Assembly: GCF_036195325.1 (NCBI RefSeq)
Contig: NZ_CP108101.1
Span: 1,550,001 to 1,614,000 of the forward strand
Origin: Streptomyces sp. NBC_00234
GTDB taxonomy: Bacteria > Actinomycetota > Actinomycetes > Streptomycetales > Streptomycetaceae
Reading direction: 5' to 3'
Length of the DNA: 64,000 nucleotides
The translations under genes and the position numbers were made by a program. The first letter of the stretch is position 1. Every line of letters begins with the position of its first letter. Positions 1 through 9,225 of this stretch are shown here, one piece after another. The notes below the pieces were generated by a model that did not search any database, had not been told where the DNA came from, and saw only the letters and a list, made by a program, of their open reading frames with translations.

Positions 1-1341
1 ACGAACCTCGACCAGTTCGCCACCGGCCTGGTCGGGACCCGCTCCCCGTACGGCGCGGTCCGCAACGCCCACGCCCCCGACCGGATCAGCGGCGGCTCCA
101 GCTCGGGTTCGGCGGTGGCGGTCGCCCTCGGCATCGCGGACCTGGCCCTGGGCACGGACACGGCGGGCTCCGGCCGCGTGCCGGCGGCGTTCAACGGCAT
201 CGTCGGTCTGAAACCGACCTACGGTCTGGTCCCCACCGAGGGCGTGGTCCCCGCCTGCGCGAGCCTGGACTGCGTCACCGTCTTCGCCCGTACGCTCCCC
301 GAGGCCGAACAGGCCCTCGCGCTGATGGCCACCCCGGTCCCCCCGGCCGGCCCCGCCCCCGCCCGGACACCGGGCCCCTGGCGCATCGCCGTCCCGCCCA
401 CCGCCCGGCTCGGCGAGCTGGCCCCCGGCTGGGCGGCGGCCTACGAGGCCGCCGCGGACCGGCTGCGCGCGGCCGGCGCCGTCCTCGTACCGCTGGACCC
501 GGCCCCGTTCCTGGAAGCCGCCGCCATGCTGTACGCGGGGGCGTTCGTCGCCGAGCGCTACACCGCGGTGGGCGCGTTCGTGGACGGCACACCGACGGCC
601 CCCGACCTGGACCCGACGGTGGCGGGCATCATCACGGCGGCCCGCGACATCCCGGCCCACCGCCTCTTCGCCGACCAGGCGGAACTGGCACGCCTCCGGG
701 ACGCCGCCACGGCCGCCCTCGCCGACGCGGACGCGCTCCTGCTCCCCACCACGACGTCCCACCCCACGATCGCCGAGGTGGCCGCCGACCCCCTGGGCAC
801 CAACGCCGCGCTGGGCCGCTTCACCAACTCCACGAACCTCTTCGGCCAGTGCGCGGTGGCGGTGCCGGCGGGCGAGGTCGACGGCCTGCCGTTCGGCGTG
901 ATGCTGATCGGCCCGGCCCACACCGACGAACGGCTGGCCCGCCTGGCCGCGCTCCTCACCCCACCGGTCCGGCTGGCGGTCGTCGGCGCACATCTGACGG
1001 GCGAACCGCTGAACCCCCAGCTACTGGCTCTCGGGGCCCGCTTGGTCCGCTCCACGACGACGGCCCCGCTCTACCGCCTGCACGCCCTCGCCACCACCCC
1101 GCCGAAGCCGGGCCTGGAGTACGTCGGCGAGTCCGGTTCCCCCGTCGAAACGGAGATCTGGGAACTCCCCGCCGAGGGCCTGGGACACCTGACGGCCTCC
1201 CTCCCCCACCCCATGGCGCTGGGCCGGGTCGAACTGGCGGACGGCACCTCGGCTCCCGGCTTCCTCTGCGAGCCGTACGCCGTACCCGGGGGGAAGGACA
1301 TCACCGCCCACGGAGGCTGGCGCGCCTACCGCGCCCTGTGA
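1..1341 (+). CDS. atzF: Allophanate hydrolase, C-terminal part (cut by window edge)
   Basis: Allophanate hydrolase splits urea-1-carboxylate to ammonia and CO2, the second step of ATP-dependent urea use. The reading frame is open from base 1, so the start lies outside the window; 446 residues are visible. The amidase-signature stretch GGSSSGSAVAVA holds the cis-Ser/Ser of the Ser-cisSer-Lys triad, followed by the Gly/Ser-rich GTDTAGSGR. The catalytic Lys would lie upstream. The last ~130 residues (from about LAVVGAHLTG) form the gamma-glutamylcyclotransferase-like C-terminal domain typical of AtzF/DUR1,2 and absent from plain amidases, which decides the call. The gene ends 15 bp before a convergent helicase gene, with no hairpin between them. 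Partner urea carboxylase genes are presumably to the left. Confidence 0.88.
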   Translation, partial: TNLDQFATGLVGTRSPYGAVRNAHAPDRISGGSSSGSAVAVALGIADLALGTDTAGSGRVPAAFNGIVGLKPTYGLVPTEGVVPACASLDCVTVFARTLPEAEQALALMATPVPPAGPAPARTPGPWRIAVPPTARLGELAPGWAAAYEAAADRLRAAGAVLVPLDPAPFLEAAAMLYAGAFVAERYTAVGAFVDGTPTAPDLDPTVAGIITAARDIPAHRLFADQAELARLRDAATAALADADALLLPTTTSHPTIAEVAADPLGTNAALGRFTNSTNLFGQCAVAVPAGEVDGLPFGVMLIGPAHTDERLARLAALLTPPVRLAVVGAHLTGEPLNPQLLALGARLVRSTTTAPLYRLHALATTPPKPGLEYVGESGSPVETEIWELPAEGLGHLTASLPHPMALGRVELADGTSAPGFLCEPYAVPGGKDITAHGGWRAYRAL

Positions 1342-1356
1342 CCGACCGGCCCGGCC

Positions 1357-4185
1357 TCACCCCACGGAGCTGTACGCCACCACGCCGCGCAGCACGGCGT
1401 CCACGGCCTTGTGCGCGTTCTTGGCCACGGTCCCGCCCTCGCGCGGCGCCGCAGCCGCGATCTGTCCCAGTACGTCGATCACCTGCTTGCACCACCGTAC
1501 GAAGTCCCCCGCCGGCATCTCCGCCTCGCGCAGCACCTCGTCCAGCGTCCGCCCGGAGGCCCACATGTAGACCGCCCAGGCGAACCCGAGGTCGGGTTCG
1601 CGCTGTCCGACCCCCTCCGTCTGATTGATCTTGAAGTCTTCCTCCAGCGCGTCGAGCCGGCCCCAGATCCGGACCATCTCGGCCATCGCCGTCTTCGCCG
1701 GACCGCTCGGCAGCTTCGGTGCCACCGCATCGTCCGCCTGCCGCGACTCGTACACCAACGCCGAGACGCACGCCGCGAGTTCGGCCGGGTTCAGCCCTTC
1801 CCAGACGCCGTCCCGCAGGCACTCGCTGGCGAGCAGGTCGAGCTCGCCGTAGAGGCGGGCGAGCCGCCGGCCGTTCGGGGTGACCTCGTTGCCCCGGAGG
1901 TAGTCCAGCTCGGTGAGCAGCGCCACGATCCGGTCGAAGGTGCGGGCGATCGTGTTCGTACGCCCCTCGATCCGGTTCTCCAGCTGCTTCGTGTCACGCT
2001 GCAGCCGGTAGTAGCGCTCCGCCCACCGCGCGTGGTCCTCGCGCTCGTCGCACCCGTGGCAGGGATGCGCGCGCAGGGCCGTACGCAGCCGGGAGATCTC
2101 GCGGTCGTCGGCCGCGGCGGCCCGCTCCTTGCGGTGCCGCTCGGGCACCAGGTGCCCGGCCTTCGTCCGCAGCGCGGACGCCAGATCGCGCCGCGACTGC
2201 GGCGAACGCGGGTTGAACGACTTCGGCACCCGCATCCGGTCCAGTGCCTCCACGGGCACCGGGAAGTCGATCGAGGCCAGCCGCTTGACCTGCCGCTCGG
2301 CGGTCAGCACCAGTGGCCGGGGTCCGTCGTGGTACTCCAGCCCCCGGTGCCCGTTGGCCCGCCCGGCAGGCAGCCCCGGGTCGAGGACGAGAGCCAGCCC
2401 GGCGAACTTGCCGGTCGGCACGTGAATGACGTCGCCCGGCTTCAGCTTCTCCAGGGAGGACGCCGCGGCGACCCGCCGCTGCGCCGCGCCCTGCTTGGCC
2501 AGCTCCGTCTCGCGGTCCTTGAGGTCGCGCCGCATCCGCGCGTACTCCTCGAAGTCACCGAGGTGGCAGGTCATGCCCTCGCGGTACCCCTCCAGGCCCT
2601 CCTCGTTCCGCTGGACCTGCCGGGAGATCCCGACGACCGACCGGTCGGCCTGGAACTGCGCGAACGAGGTCTCCAGCAGTTCGCGCGAACGGTGCCGCCC
2701 GAACTGGTGCACAAGGTTCACGGCCATGTTGTACGAGGGCCGGAAGCTGGACCGGAGCGGATACGTGCGCGTACCCGCGAGCCCGGCCAGTGCGCCCGGG
2801 TCCATGCCGCGCTGCCAGAGCACCACCGCGTGGCCCTCGACGTCGATACCGCGTCGCCCGGCCCGGCCGGTGAGCTGCGTGTACTCACCGGGAGTGATGT
2901 CGGCGTGCTGCTCGCCGTTCCACTTGACCAGCTTCTCCAGGACCACCGAACGCGCCGGCATGTTGATGCCCAGCGCCAGCGTCTCCGTCGCGAAGACGGC
3001 CTTGACGAGCCCGCGTACGAACAGCTCCTCGACGACCTCCTTGAAGGTGGGCAGCATGCCCGCGTGGTGCGCGGCGATGCCCCGCTCCAGCCCTTCGAGC
3101 CATTCGTAGTAGCCGAGGACATGGAGGTCCTCGCCCGGAATGGAGGCCGTGCGCTCCTCGACGATCTCCCGCACCAGCCGGCGCTTGCTCTCGTCGTTCA
3201 GCCGCAGCCCCGCCTGCAGGCACTGCTGTACGGCGGCCTCGCAGCCGGCCCGGCTGAAGATGAACGTGATGGCCGGCAGCAGTCCCTCGTGGTCCAGCCG
3301 GTCGATGACCTCGGGCCTCGACGGGGTCCAGATCCGGCTGCGCTGACGCCGCTCGCGCTCCCGGTCCGCCTCGCGCACCATCTTGCCGCGGCGCCGGTCG
3401 CGGGGGTTGTACCCCGACTGGTTCTCCATGCGGGCGAGCCGGACGAGGTCCGGGTTGACCTCGCGGCGTCCGGTCCCCCGGCCGCCGTGATCGGTCTCCT
3501 CCTCGAAGAGGTCGTACATCCGGCGCCCGGCCAGCACGTGCTGCCAGAGCGGCACGGGGCGGTGCTCGGAGACGATCACTTCGGTGTCGCCGCGGACGGT
3601 GTCCAGCCAGTCACCGAACTCCTCGGCGTTGGACACGGTCGCCGACAGGGACACCAGAGTCACGGACTCGGGCAGATGGATGATCACTTCCTCCCACACC
3701 GCGCCCCGGAAGCGGTCGGAGAGGTAGTGCACCTCGTCCATCACGACATATCCGAGGCCGGTCAGGGACTGCGAGCCCGCGTACAGCATGTTCCGCAGGA
3801 CCTCGGTGGTCATGACGACCACGGGTGCCTCGGAGTTGACGCTGTTGTCACCGGTCAGCAGGCCGACCTTGTCCGCGCCGTAGCGCCGCACCAGGTCGGC
3901 GAACTTCTGGTTGGACAGGGCCTTGATCGGGGTGGTGTAGAAGCACTTGCGGCCCTGCTGGAGGGCGAGATGCACGGCGAACTCGCCGACGATCGTCTTG
4001 CCCGAACCGGTGGGCGCCGCGACCAGCACCCCCTTGCCCGCTTCCAGGGCTTCGCACGCCTCGACCTGATACGGGTCGAGACCGAATTCGTACATCTCGC
4101 GGAAGGGCCCGAGGGCCGTGGCCCGTTCGGCCGCACGCACGCGAGAAGCCTGGTATCGCTCAGCTGGTGAGAGGTCCTCTGTCAT
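1357..4185 (-). CDS. helY: Ski2-like DEAD/DEAH-box helicase (HelY type)
   Basis: This is an ATP-dependent RNA/DNA helicase of the Ski2/Mtr4 family, 942 residues, the usual length of actinobacterial HelY. Visible motifs are Walker A APTGSGKT (57-64), DEVH (150-153), SAT (near 180), and motif VI QLTGRAGRRGID (near 440). A CHGC-type cysteine pair lies near residue 697 and a helical C-terminal Ski2 domain follows. The ATG at 4185 is the only sensible start and precedes a good DEAD-domain N-terminus. It ends a long minus-strand run (proteasome accessory, tat, lipid kinase genes) but starts 43 bp after the lipid-kinase stop, so the two may be co-transcribed. Its cellular substrate is not known. Confidence 0.93.
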   Translation of the reverse strand: MTEDLSPAERYQASRVRAAERATALGPFREMYEFGLDPYQVEACEALEAGKGVLVAAPTGSGKTIVGEFAVHLALQQGRKCFYTTPIKALSNQKFADLVRRYGADKVGLLTGDNSVNSEAPVVVMTTEVLRNMLYAGSQSLTGLGYVVMDEVHYLSDRFRGAVWEEVIIHLPESVTLVSLSATVSNAEEFGDWLDTVRGDTEVIVSEHRPVPLWQHVLAGRRMYDLFEEETDHGGRGTGRREVNPDLVRLARMENQSGYNPRDRRRGKMVREADRERERRQRSRIWTPSRPEVIDRLDHEGLLPAITFIFSRAGCEAAVQQCLQAGLRLNDESKRRLVREIVEERTASIPGEDLHVLGYYEWLEGLERGIAAHHAGMLPTFKEVVEELFVRGLVKAVFATETLALGINMPARSVVLEKLVKWNGEQHADITPGEYTQLTGRAGRRGIDVEGHAVVLWQRGMDPGALAGLAGTRTYPLRSSFRPSYNMAVNLVHQFGRHRSRELLETSFAQFQADRSVVGISRQVQRNEEGLEGYREGMTCHLGDFEEYARMRRDLKDRETELAKQGAAQRRVAAASSLEKLKPGDVIHVPTGKFAGLALVLDPGLPAGRANGHRGLEYHDGPRPLVLTAERQVKRLASIDFPVPVEALDRMRVPKSFNPRSPQSRRDLASALRTKAGHLVPERHRKERAAAADDREISRLRTALRAHPCHGCDEREDHARWAERYYRLQRDTKQLENRIEGRTNTIARTFDRIVALLTELDYLRGNEVTPNGRRLARLYGELDLLASECLRDGVWEGLNPAELAACVSALVYESRQADDAVAPKLPSGPAKTAMAEMVRIWGRLDALEEDFKINQTEGVGQREPDLGFAWAVYMWASGRTLDEVLREAEMPAGDFVRWCKQVIDVLGQIAAAAPREGGTVAKNAHKAVDAVLRGVVAYSSVG

Positions 4186-4228
4186 CTTGATACGAGCCTA
4201 CCCGCCACCTACGACAGTCAGTCGATCT

Positions 4229-5125
4229 TTAATTCTCCGGGCAGAGAACCCTCACCGCGCCGCGTTCGCAGCGCGCCGTGAGCGGCAGCGCACCCAGCGG
4301 TTCACCGTCCGCGTAGGCGGTGACACCCGCCGCCGCCAGCTCGATCGAGGAGACCCGGTGCACGGTGACCTTGGGGTGGCTGAGGTGCGTTCCCTTGTAC
4401 ACCCGGGGAAACACCTTCAGCAGGGTGGCCCGGCTGCAGTCCCCGACCACGGTCACGTCGAACAGCCCGTCGTCCATGACCGCGTCCGCACAGATCCGCA
4501 TGCCGCCGCCGTACGTGGACCCGTTGCCGACGGCGATCAGCGTCGCCTCGACCTCCCGCACGGCGCCCCCGTCCAGCCGGATGCGGTACGGGATCGGCTT
4601 GAACGCGGCCAGTTCCGCGAGGATCGCCAGGTCGTACTTGAACCGGCCGCCGACCCACCGCATCCGGTTGCCCCGGTCGTTCACCCGGGAGTCGAAGCCG
4701 GAGGCGAGCACGGAGCCGAACCACCGCTCGCCGACCCGCCCGAGGTCGATGTCCCTGACGTGGCCCTCCTTGAGCGCCCGGGCGGCCAGCCGTCCGGCGG
4801 CGCCCGGGTCGCGTACCGGGAGCCCGAGCGCACGGGCGAAGTCGTTGCCGGTGCCGACGGCGACGACCCCGAGCGGAGTCGTGGTCCCGGCGACGGCCTG
4901 GAGGGCGAGGGACACCATCCCGTCCCCGCCCACGGCGACCACCGCCCCGGTCCCGGCGTCCACGGCCTCGCGGGCCCGGCGCAGGGCGTCGTCGGCGTCC
5001 TCGCCGAGGACCGTACGTACGGAGAATCCGGCGTCCCGCAACGCGGAAGCGGCCGGCTGCGCGGCGTGCGCGCCCCGGCCGCGTCCTGCGGTGGGATTGA
5101 CGAAAAGGGTGATCTCGCTGGTCAC
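4229..5125 (-). CDS. Diacylglycerol/lipid kinase family protein
   Basis: This is a cytosolic or membrane-associated lipid kinase of the DAGK_cat (YegS/DgkB) family, 298 residues. The N-terminus LFVNPTAGRGRG is the conserved NPxxG/R-rich entry, and the nucleotide-binding GGDG motif is at 66-69, followed by PLGVVAVGTGNDFAR, the second signature. Such enzymes phosphorylate diacylglycerol or similar lipids to recycle phosphatidate; the exact substrate cannot be told. It starts with GTG, 18 bp after the tatC stop, so it is probably in the tat transcript. Confidence 0.85.
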   Translation of the reverse strand: MTSEITLFVNPTAGRGRGAHAAQPAASALRDAGFSVRTVLGEDADDALRRAREAVDAGTGAVVAVGGDGMVSLALQAVAGTTTPLGVVAVGTGNDFARALGLPVRDPGAAGRLAARALKEGHVRDIDLGRVGERWFGSVLASGFDSRVNDRGNRMRWVGGRFKYDLAILAELAAFKPIPYRIRLDGGAVREVEATLIAVGNGSTYGGGMRICADAVMDDGLFDVTVVGDCSRATLLKVFPRVYKGTHLSHPKVTVHRVSSIELAAAGVTAYADGEPLGALPLTARCERGAVRVLCPEN

Positions 5126-5143
5126 CCGCCGGACCTTACAAGG

Positions 5144-6091
5144 TCAGGTGATGTCGTCGTAACCGTTGAGCCGGTGCGAGCGGGCACCGTCCGACTCCCC
5201 GGTGGCCTGCTCGGGCAACGGCGTACGCGAGGCGGACACCGCTTCCGGGGTGAGGTCCAGCTGCGACGCCTCGTCGTCGTCGAGCTCGGCGTCGGGGTTG
5301 GCCCGGCGCCTGCGCTTGTCGTTGAGGAGGGAGATGCCGACCGCGATGAAGTAGAGCACCGCCAGCGGACCGGCGAGCAGCAGCATCGAGATGGGCTCGC
5401 CGCCGGGTGTGGCGATGGCCGCGAACGCGGTCAGCCCGACGAGCATCCCGCGCCACCAGTTCAGCATCCGGGCGCCGGACAGGACCCCGGTCATGTTGAG
5501 CAGGATGAGGAGCAGGGGCAGTTCGAAGGCGAGCCCGAACACGATCACCATGCGGGTGATGAGGTCGAGGAAATCGTCCAGGGGCAGCAGGTTCTTCACG
5601 TTGTCGGGCGTGAAGCCGAGCATGATCTCGGCGGTCTGCGGCAGGATCGCGTACGCCAGGTACGCGCCGGCCAGGAAGAGCGGGACACCGGCGGCCACGA
5701 AGGCCATCGAGTAGCGCTTCTCGCTCTTGTGCAGGCCGGGTGCGACGAACGCCCACAGCTGGTACAGCCAGACAGGGGTGGCCACCAGCACACCCGCCAT
5801 GAGGGAGACCTTCAGCGCGATGGTGAAGGGTGACAGCAGACCGTTGGTGGTCATCTCCGCACACGGCCGTCCGTTGACCATGGTCACGGCACCGTTCTTG
5901 CAACCGACCGAGTCCAGGATCGGCTTCATCAGGAACTCGAAGATTTCCTTCTGAAAGAACGCTGCCACGATCACGGCGACCACGATGGCCAGGACCGACT
6001 TCAGCAGCCGGTTACGCAGCTCACGCAGGTGATCGAGGAGGGGCATGCGCCCCTCTTCGTCCTTCTCCTGCTTGCGGGCAGACTTGAGCAA
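5144..6091 (-). CDS. tatC: Sec-independent protein translocase TatC
   Basis: TatC is the polytopic membrane receptor for twin-arginine signal peptides; with TatA it exports folded proteins. The protein has 315 residues. The N-terminal MPLLDHLRELRNRL is the conserved cytosolic TatC signature and about six hydrophobic segments follow. A polar, acidic C-terminal tail of about 50 residues is typical of actinobacterial TatC. The start is a TTG preceded by GAGGGAA; an internal ATG (residue 16, MPLLDHL) is an alternative but would remove the basic N-terminal extension seen in relatives. It lies directly downstream of tatA; no tatB is adjacent, and in Streptomyces tatB is encoded elsewhere. Confidence 0.95.
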   Translation of the reverse strand: MLKSARKQEKDEEGRMPLLDHLRELRNRLLKSVLAIVVAVIVAAFFQKEIFEFLMKPILDSVGCKNGAVTMVNGRPCAEMTTNGLLSPFTIALKVSLMAGVLVATPVWLYQLWAFVAPGLHKSEKRYSMAFVAAGVPLFLAGAYLAYAILPQTAEIMLGFTPDNVKNLLPLDDFLDLITRMVIVFGLAFELPLLLILLNMTGVLSGARMLNWWRGMLVGLTAFAAIATPGGEPISMLLLAGPLAVLYFIAVGISLLNDKRRRRANPDAELDDDEASQLDLTPEAVSASRTPLPEQATGESDGARSHRLNGYDDIT

Positions 6092-6140
6092 CCCACTTCC
6101 CTCGTTTCGTGCGACAGCTGTCGGTGGAGCCCGTCAGCTG

Positions 6141-6434
6141 TCAGCTCTGGGTGGTGGGCTTGGCCTCGCTGACCGGGCGGGAGCTGGTGACATCTCCGGG
6201 AGCGGCCTGGATGGTGCGCGTGGGAGTGGCCTGCGGGGTCTGGTCCGCGACGGTCTCCGTCGTGGGCGCCGCGGGCTCCGCGTCGTCCTTCTTCATCGCC
6301 TTCGCCTCGCTCTTGAGGATGCGAGCGGACTTGCCGAGCGAACGCGCCATGTCAGGAAGCTTCTTGGCACCGAAGAGAAGCAGGATGACAGCGATGATCA
6401 GAACGATCTCGAGGGGCTTCAGATTGCCGATCAT
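6141..6434 (-). CDS. tatA: Sec-independent protein translocase TatA
   Basis: TatA is the pore-forming component of the twin-arginine translocase, 97 residues. One transmembrane helix (about 7-20, IVLIIAVILLL) is followed by the FG hinge (21-22) and the amphipathic helix KKLPDMARSLGKSARI, then a long polar tail rich in Thr/Pro/Ala. I chose the ATG at 6434 (AAGGA eight bases upstream) because the upstream GTG at 6452 would put charged residues before the membrane helix. The tatC gene follows 49 bp downstream, so the two form an operon. Confidence 0.95.
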   Translation of the reverse strand: MIGNLKPLEIVLIIAVILLLFGAKKLPDMARSLGKSARILKSEAKAMKKDDAEPAAPTTETVADQTPQATPTRTIQAAPGDVTSSRPVSEAKPTTQS

Positions 6435-6650
6435 GTGCGACTTCCTTCTCACTGAGGCGACTGGAGGGTGGGCTCGCTACCCGTTCGATCGGACATAGGT
6501 CCGACCTGTGCGCTGGCAGCGATCGTATCCCGCAGGGGTAAACGTGAGGCAATGCCCGTGCATACTCCCGGTTGCGACCCGCACCTCCTTGCCTGGGCCG
6601 ACTTCAGCAGCGTACCTCCCGAAGTGCTGAAACAGGAGGCCGCGCCCCTT

Positions 6651-6848
6651 CTATCGCAGGGCCTCACCGGTGGCGGCGAGGCCGGTCGCCGCACGTTCGA
6701 GGTCCTCCGCCGCACGATTGATCCGCTGCGTGGTGGCGGAGACCTGGCGGCCGAGCCGCTGGGCCTCGACGAAGACCTTGACGGCCAGTACGCCGAGTAC
6801 GGCGATCCCCAGGAACCCCAGGGCGATGGCGAGCATGGGCCAGAACAT
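6651..6848 (-). CDS. Small single-span membrane protein, uncharacterised
   Basis: This is a 65-residue protein with one N-terminal hydrophobic helix (about 3-25, FWPMLAIALGFLGIAVLGVL) and a charged C-terminal helix (EAQRLGRQVSATTQRINRAAEDLERAA) likely to be an amphipathic or coiled-coil segment. The layout resembles small actinobacterial membrane proteins with a short cytosolic coiled coil, but I do not recognise a family with a known role. It lies between a zinc-ribbon-like protein gene and tatA, 23 bp downstream of the former, so it is probably in the same transcript. The SD is weak (GAGG, nine bases upstream). Confidence 0.6.
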   Translation of the reverse strand: MFWPMLAIALGFLGIAVLGVLAVKVFVEAQRLGRQVSATTQRINRAAEDLERAATGLAATGEALR

Positions 6849-6871
6849 GCGGCAGTGCCTCGATGTCGTGT

Positions 6872-7165
6872 CTACAGGGCGGTGTGGAGACGCAGGGTGC
6901 GCACGCCTCCACCGGTGAGGAGTTCGATGATGCGCTCCCCGGCGGGCTTGCGGACGGCGGCGCCGCACTCGGGACAGGTGAAGGAGTAGAACGTGGTCCG
7001 GCTGCTGGCGCCGATCGCGAGACGCAGTGCACCCGCCGCGAGCTCGAAGCGCTCCCGGCAGTCGGGGCAGGCGGCCTTGAACCGGACGGCGGCGGGTACC
7101 GGCACCGGGACCGGCGCGGTGACCGGCACGGTGGAAACATCCGACATTACGGACATCCGTTCCAT
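6872..7165 (-). CDS. Small zinc-ribbon-like protein
   Basis: This is a 97-residue protein with two CxxC pairs: CPDCRERF near residue 34 and CPECGAAV near 64, spaced as in zinc ribbons. The N-terminus is a Pro/Val repeat linker (PVTAPVPVPVPAAV). Three in-frame ATGs (7165, 7156, 7146) compete; the first has GGAG five bases upstream and is chosen. It follows pafC by 18 bp and precedes the small membrane protein, so the three are likely co-transcribed. The function is unknown; a nucleic-acid or protein-binding zinc ribbon is the most that can be inferred. Confidence 0.65.
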   Translation of the reverse strand: MERMSVMSDVSTVPVTAPVPVPVPAAVRFKAACPDCRERFELAAGALRLAIGASSRTTFYSFTCPECGAAVRKPAGERIIELLTGGGVRTLRLHTAL

Positions 7166-7183
7166 TTCCTCTCCGCCTGTCGC

Positions 7184-8140
7184 TCAGGCCACGTCGTCGT
7201 ACGCGGCGAGCGCGTCCCGGGCGGCCTCGCGCGCACTCCGCGCGAGCTCCGGCGGGGAGACGATGCGCCCTTCCCCGCCGAGGCGCAGCGCGAGCCGGCG
7301 CAAGGAGGCCGGGTCGGGGGTGCGCAGAACGATCCGAAGACCGCCGTCGGCGAGCTCCTCCGCGCTGTCGTGCGGGTAGTACTCGGCGACCCACCGGCCT
7401 CCGGGCCCCACCTCGATCACGACCTCCGGGTCCTCGGCCGCCGGCTGCACAAGTCCCTCCGAGAGGTCCCGCAGCTCCAGCTCCGGCGGGGCGGCCGGGG
7501 CGTCCAGGAGGCGGATCTCGGCGACCCGGTCCAGCCGGAACGTACGCCGGGCCTCGGAGAGGCGGCACCACCCCTCCATGTACGTGTGGCCGACGGCGAA
7601 CAGCCGGATCGGATCCACCTCGCGCTCGGTGAGCTCGTCGCGCGCCGGGGAGTAGTAGCGCAGCCAGAGCCGCCGCCGCTCGGAGATCGCCCGGTCCACA
7701 TCGGCGAAGACCCCGCCCTCGGCCTCGAAGGTGACCGAGAGCCGTGAACTGGCGGCGCCCACCTCCCCGGCCGCGGTCTCCAGCTTGGCCGTCGCGCGGA
7801 CCAGCGCGAGCCGGTCGCTCTCGCGCAGCCCCGGCAGGGTCGCCACGGCGCGCGCGGCGACCAGGAGTGCGGTGGCCTCGTCCGAGGCGAGACGCAGGGG
7901 CGCGGCGACGTCGTCCGGGTTGTGCCACCAGATCCGGTCACCGTCGGTGTCGATGTCGAGCAGGTCCCCGCCCCGGAAACTCGTCCCGCACATGGGGAGC
8001 ACGTCCAGGTCGGAGATCAGCTCGTCCTCGGTGATCCCGAAGGCCCTGGCGACGTCCTGCACGTGGGCGCCGGGGCGCTCGCGCAGATAGGTCACCAGGG
8101 AGAGCATGCGGCGGGTCTGGTCGATCGCGTTCGTGGCCAT
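7184..8140 (-). CDS. pafC: WYL-domain transcriptional regulator PafC
   Basis: PafC is the partner of PafB; the heterodimer activates DNA-damage genes independently of LexA/RecA in mycobacteria. The protein has 318 residues: an N-terminal helix-turn-helix (about 8-60, HVQDVARAFGITEDEL), a linker domain, the WYL core around 150-205 (RLWLRYYSP, with the FAVGHTYMEGWCRLSEARRTF strand pair), and a C-terminal WCX extension. The WYL motif itself reads WLRY. It lies 16 bp after pafB in the same direction, as in the Pup-ligase loci of other actinobacteria. Confidence 0.9.
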   Translation of the reverse strand: MATNAIDQTRRMLSLVTYLRERPGAHVQDVARAFGITEDELISDLDVLPMCGTSFRGGDLLDIDTDGDRIWWHNPDDVAAPLRLASDEATALLVAARAVATLPGLRESDRLALVRATAKLETAAGEVGAASSRLSVTFEAEGGVFADVDRAISERRRLWLRYYSPARDELTEREVDPIRLFAVGHTYMEGWCRLSEARRTFRLDRVAEIRLLDAPAAPPELELRDLSEGLVQPAAEDPEVVIEVGPGGRWVAEYYPHDSAEELADGGLRIVLRTPDPASLRRLALRLGGEGRIVSPPELARSAREAARDALAAYDDVA

Positions 8141-8156
8141 GAGCTACGGGTCCCCC

Positions 8157-9110
8157 TCAGTCCTTGGCCACGGCGCGCAGCCGGTCCACCACATCGGCCC
8201 GCAGATCGGCGGGTTCCGTCACGACGACGTCGGGGCCGAATTCGACGAGCCAGGCATCCAGCCCGTGCCCGTACGGAATCTCCAACTCGTCCCAGCCGTT
8301 CCCGAGTTCCCGGACCGATATCGCCCGGGAACGCAGCGGGTAGCCGGAGCCCGCCCGCAGCCTGATGCGCGCGGTCCTGGTCGCGGTCTCGCCCGCCCAG
8401 CTCTCCACGGTCTCGCGCACGGTCACCACGTCCGGCACCTGGGCGGTGAACGCCCCTGCGCGGGAGCGGACCCGGCCGGCGATCCGGGAGAGCCGGAAGA
8501 CCCGCTCGGCACCGCGGTCACGGTCCCAGCCGGCCAGATACCAGTGGCCGCGCCAGCACTCCAGGGTCCAGGGCTCGACCTGGCGCTGCTCGTGCCGTGC
8601 CGCGTTGCCCTTGCGGTAGTCGAAGGTGACCGGGCGGCGGTCCCGGCAGGCGAGCATCAGCGGCTCGAACGCGGCCTCGTGAACCGGAATACGGGGTTCG
8701 AGGGCGCTGTGCACCTCGTAGGCGTCCTCGGCCTCCGGCATGCCCGCGGCCCGCAGCTTCTGCAGGGCGCCGCTGGCGGCTCCGGCGAGGCGGGCCTGCT
8801 GCCACACCTTGGCCGCGAGCCCGAGGGCGGCGGCCTCCTCGGCGTCCAGGGTGATGGGAGGCAGCCGGTTGCTGTCACGCCGGGCGAGGTAGCCCGTCTC
8901 GGCGTCCAGGTTCTCCACGGTCTCGATGACCAGACCGAGTTCGCGCAGATCGTCCTTGTCGCGCTCGAACATCCGGTTGAAGGAGTCGTCGGTACCCGCT
9001 TCCAGGTACGCCTCGATGGACTCGCGGAGCTCGCGCTTGCTGAGCGGGCGCCGGGTACCCAGCAGGCACAGCGCCAGGTTCATCAATCGCTCGGCCTTGG
9101 CAATCGCCAT
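8157..9110 (-). CDS. pafB: WYL-domain transcriptional regulator PafB
   Basis: PafB forms the PafBC transcriptional activator of the LexA-independent DNA-damage response (known from Mycobacterium). The protein has 317 residues: an N-terminal winged helix (about 3-62, KAERLMNLALCLLGTRRPLSKREL...), then a WYL domain around 165-215 with the YRKG...WYLAGWDRDR signature. The ATG at 9110 is used because it has AAAGGG upstream and begins the HTH; an upstream in-frame extension of 34 residues is Arg-rich and overlaps the hairpin at 9176-9207. It is followed by pafC. Confidence 0.9.
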   Translation of the reverse strand: MAIAKAERLMNLALCLLGTRRPLSKRELRESIEAYLEAGTDDSFNRMFERDKDDLRELGLVIETVENLDAETGYLARRDSNRLPPITLDAEEAAALGLAAKVWQQARLAGAASGALQKLRAAGMPEAEDAYEVHSALEPRIPVHEAAFEPLMLACRDRRPVTFDYRKGNAARHEQRQVEPWTLECWRGHWYLAGWDRDRGAERVFRLSRIAGRVRSRAGAFTAQVPDVVTVRETVESWAGETATRTARIRLRAGSGYPLRSRAISVRELGNGWDELEIPYGHGLDAWLVEFGPDVVVTEPADLRADVVDRLRAVAKD

Positions 9111-9175
9111 CGACGCCCTTTCTCTACGTGCTCTCCGACCCTCGACCGTACCGCCCCGGGGTGTCCGGACAAAAG

Positions 9176-9207
9176 CGAGGGCCCGTGCCTGACGGCACGG
9201 GCCCTCG
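9176..9207 (-). terminator. Rho-independent terminator after the FKBP gene
   Basis: A perfect 14-bp stem (9176-9189 with 9194-9207, arm CGAGGGCCCGTGCC) with a 4-base loop lies 18 bp past the FKBP stop. On the minus strand the stem is followed by CTTTT. It separates the FKBP unit from pafB. Confidence 0.85.
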
Positions 9208-9225
9208 TTCATGTACGACTGTGGA

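Noticed and set aside
1411..4170. 919-residue open frame on the plus strand
   Set aside because: It is antisense to helY, in the third-position GC frame shadow; its sequence is low-complexity Arg/Pro/Leu/Val with no domain.
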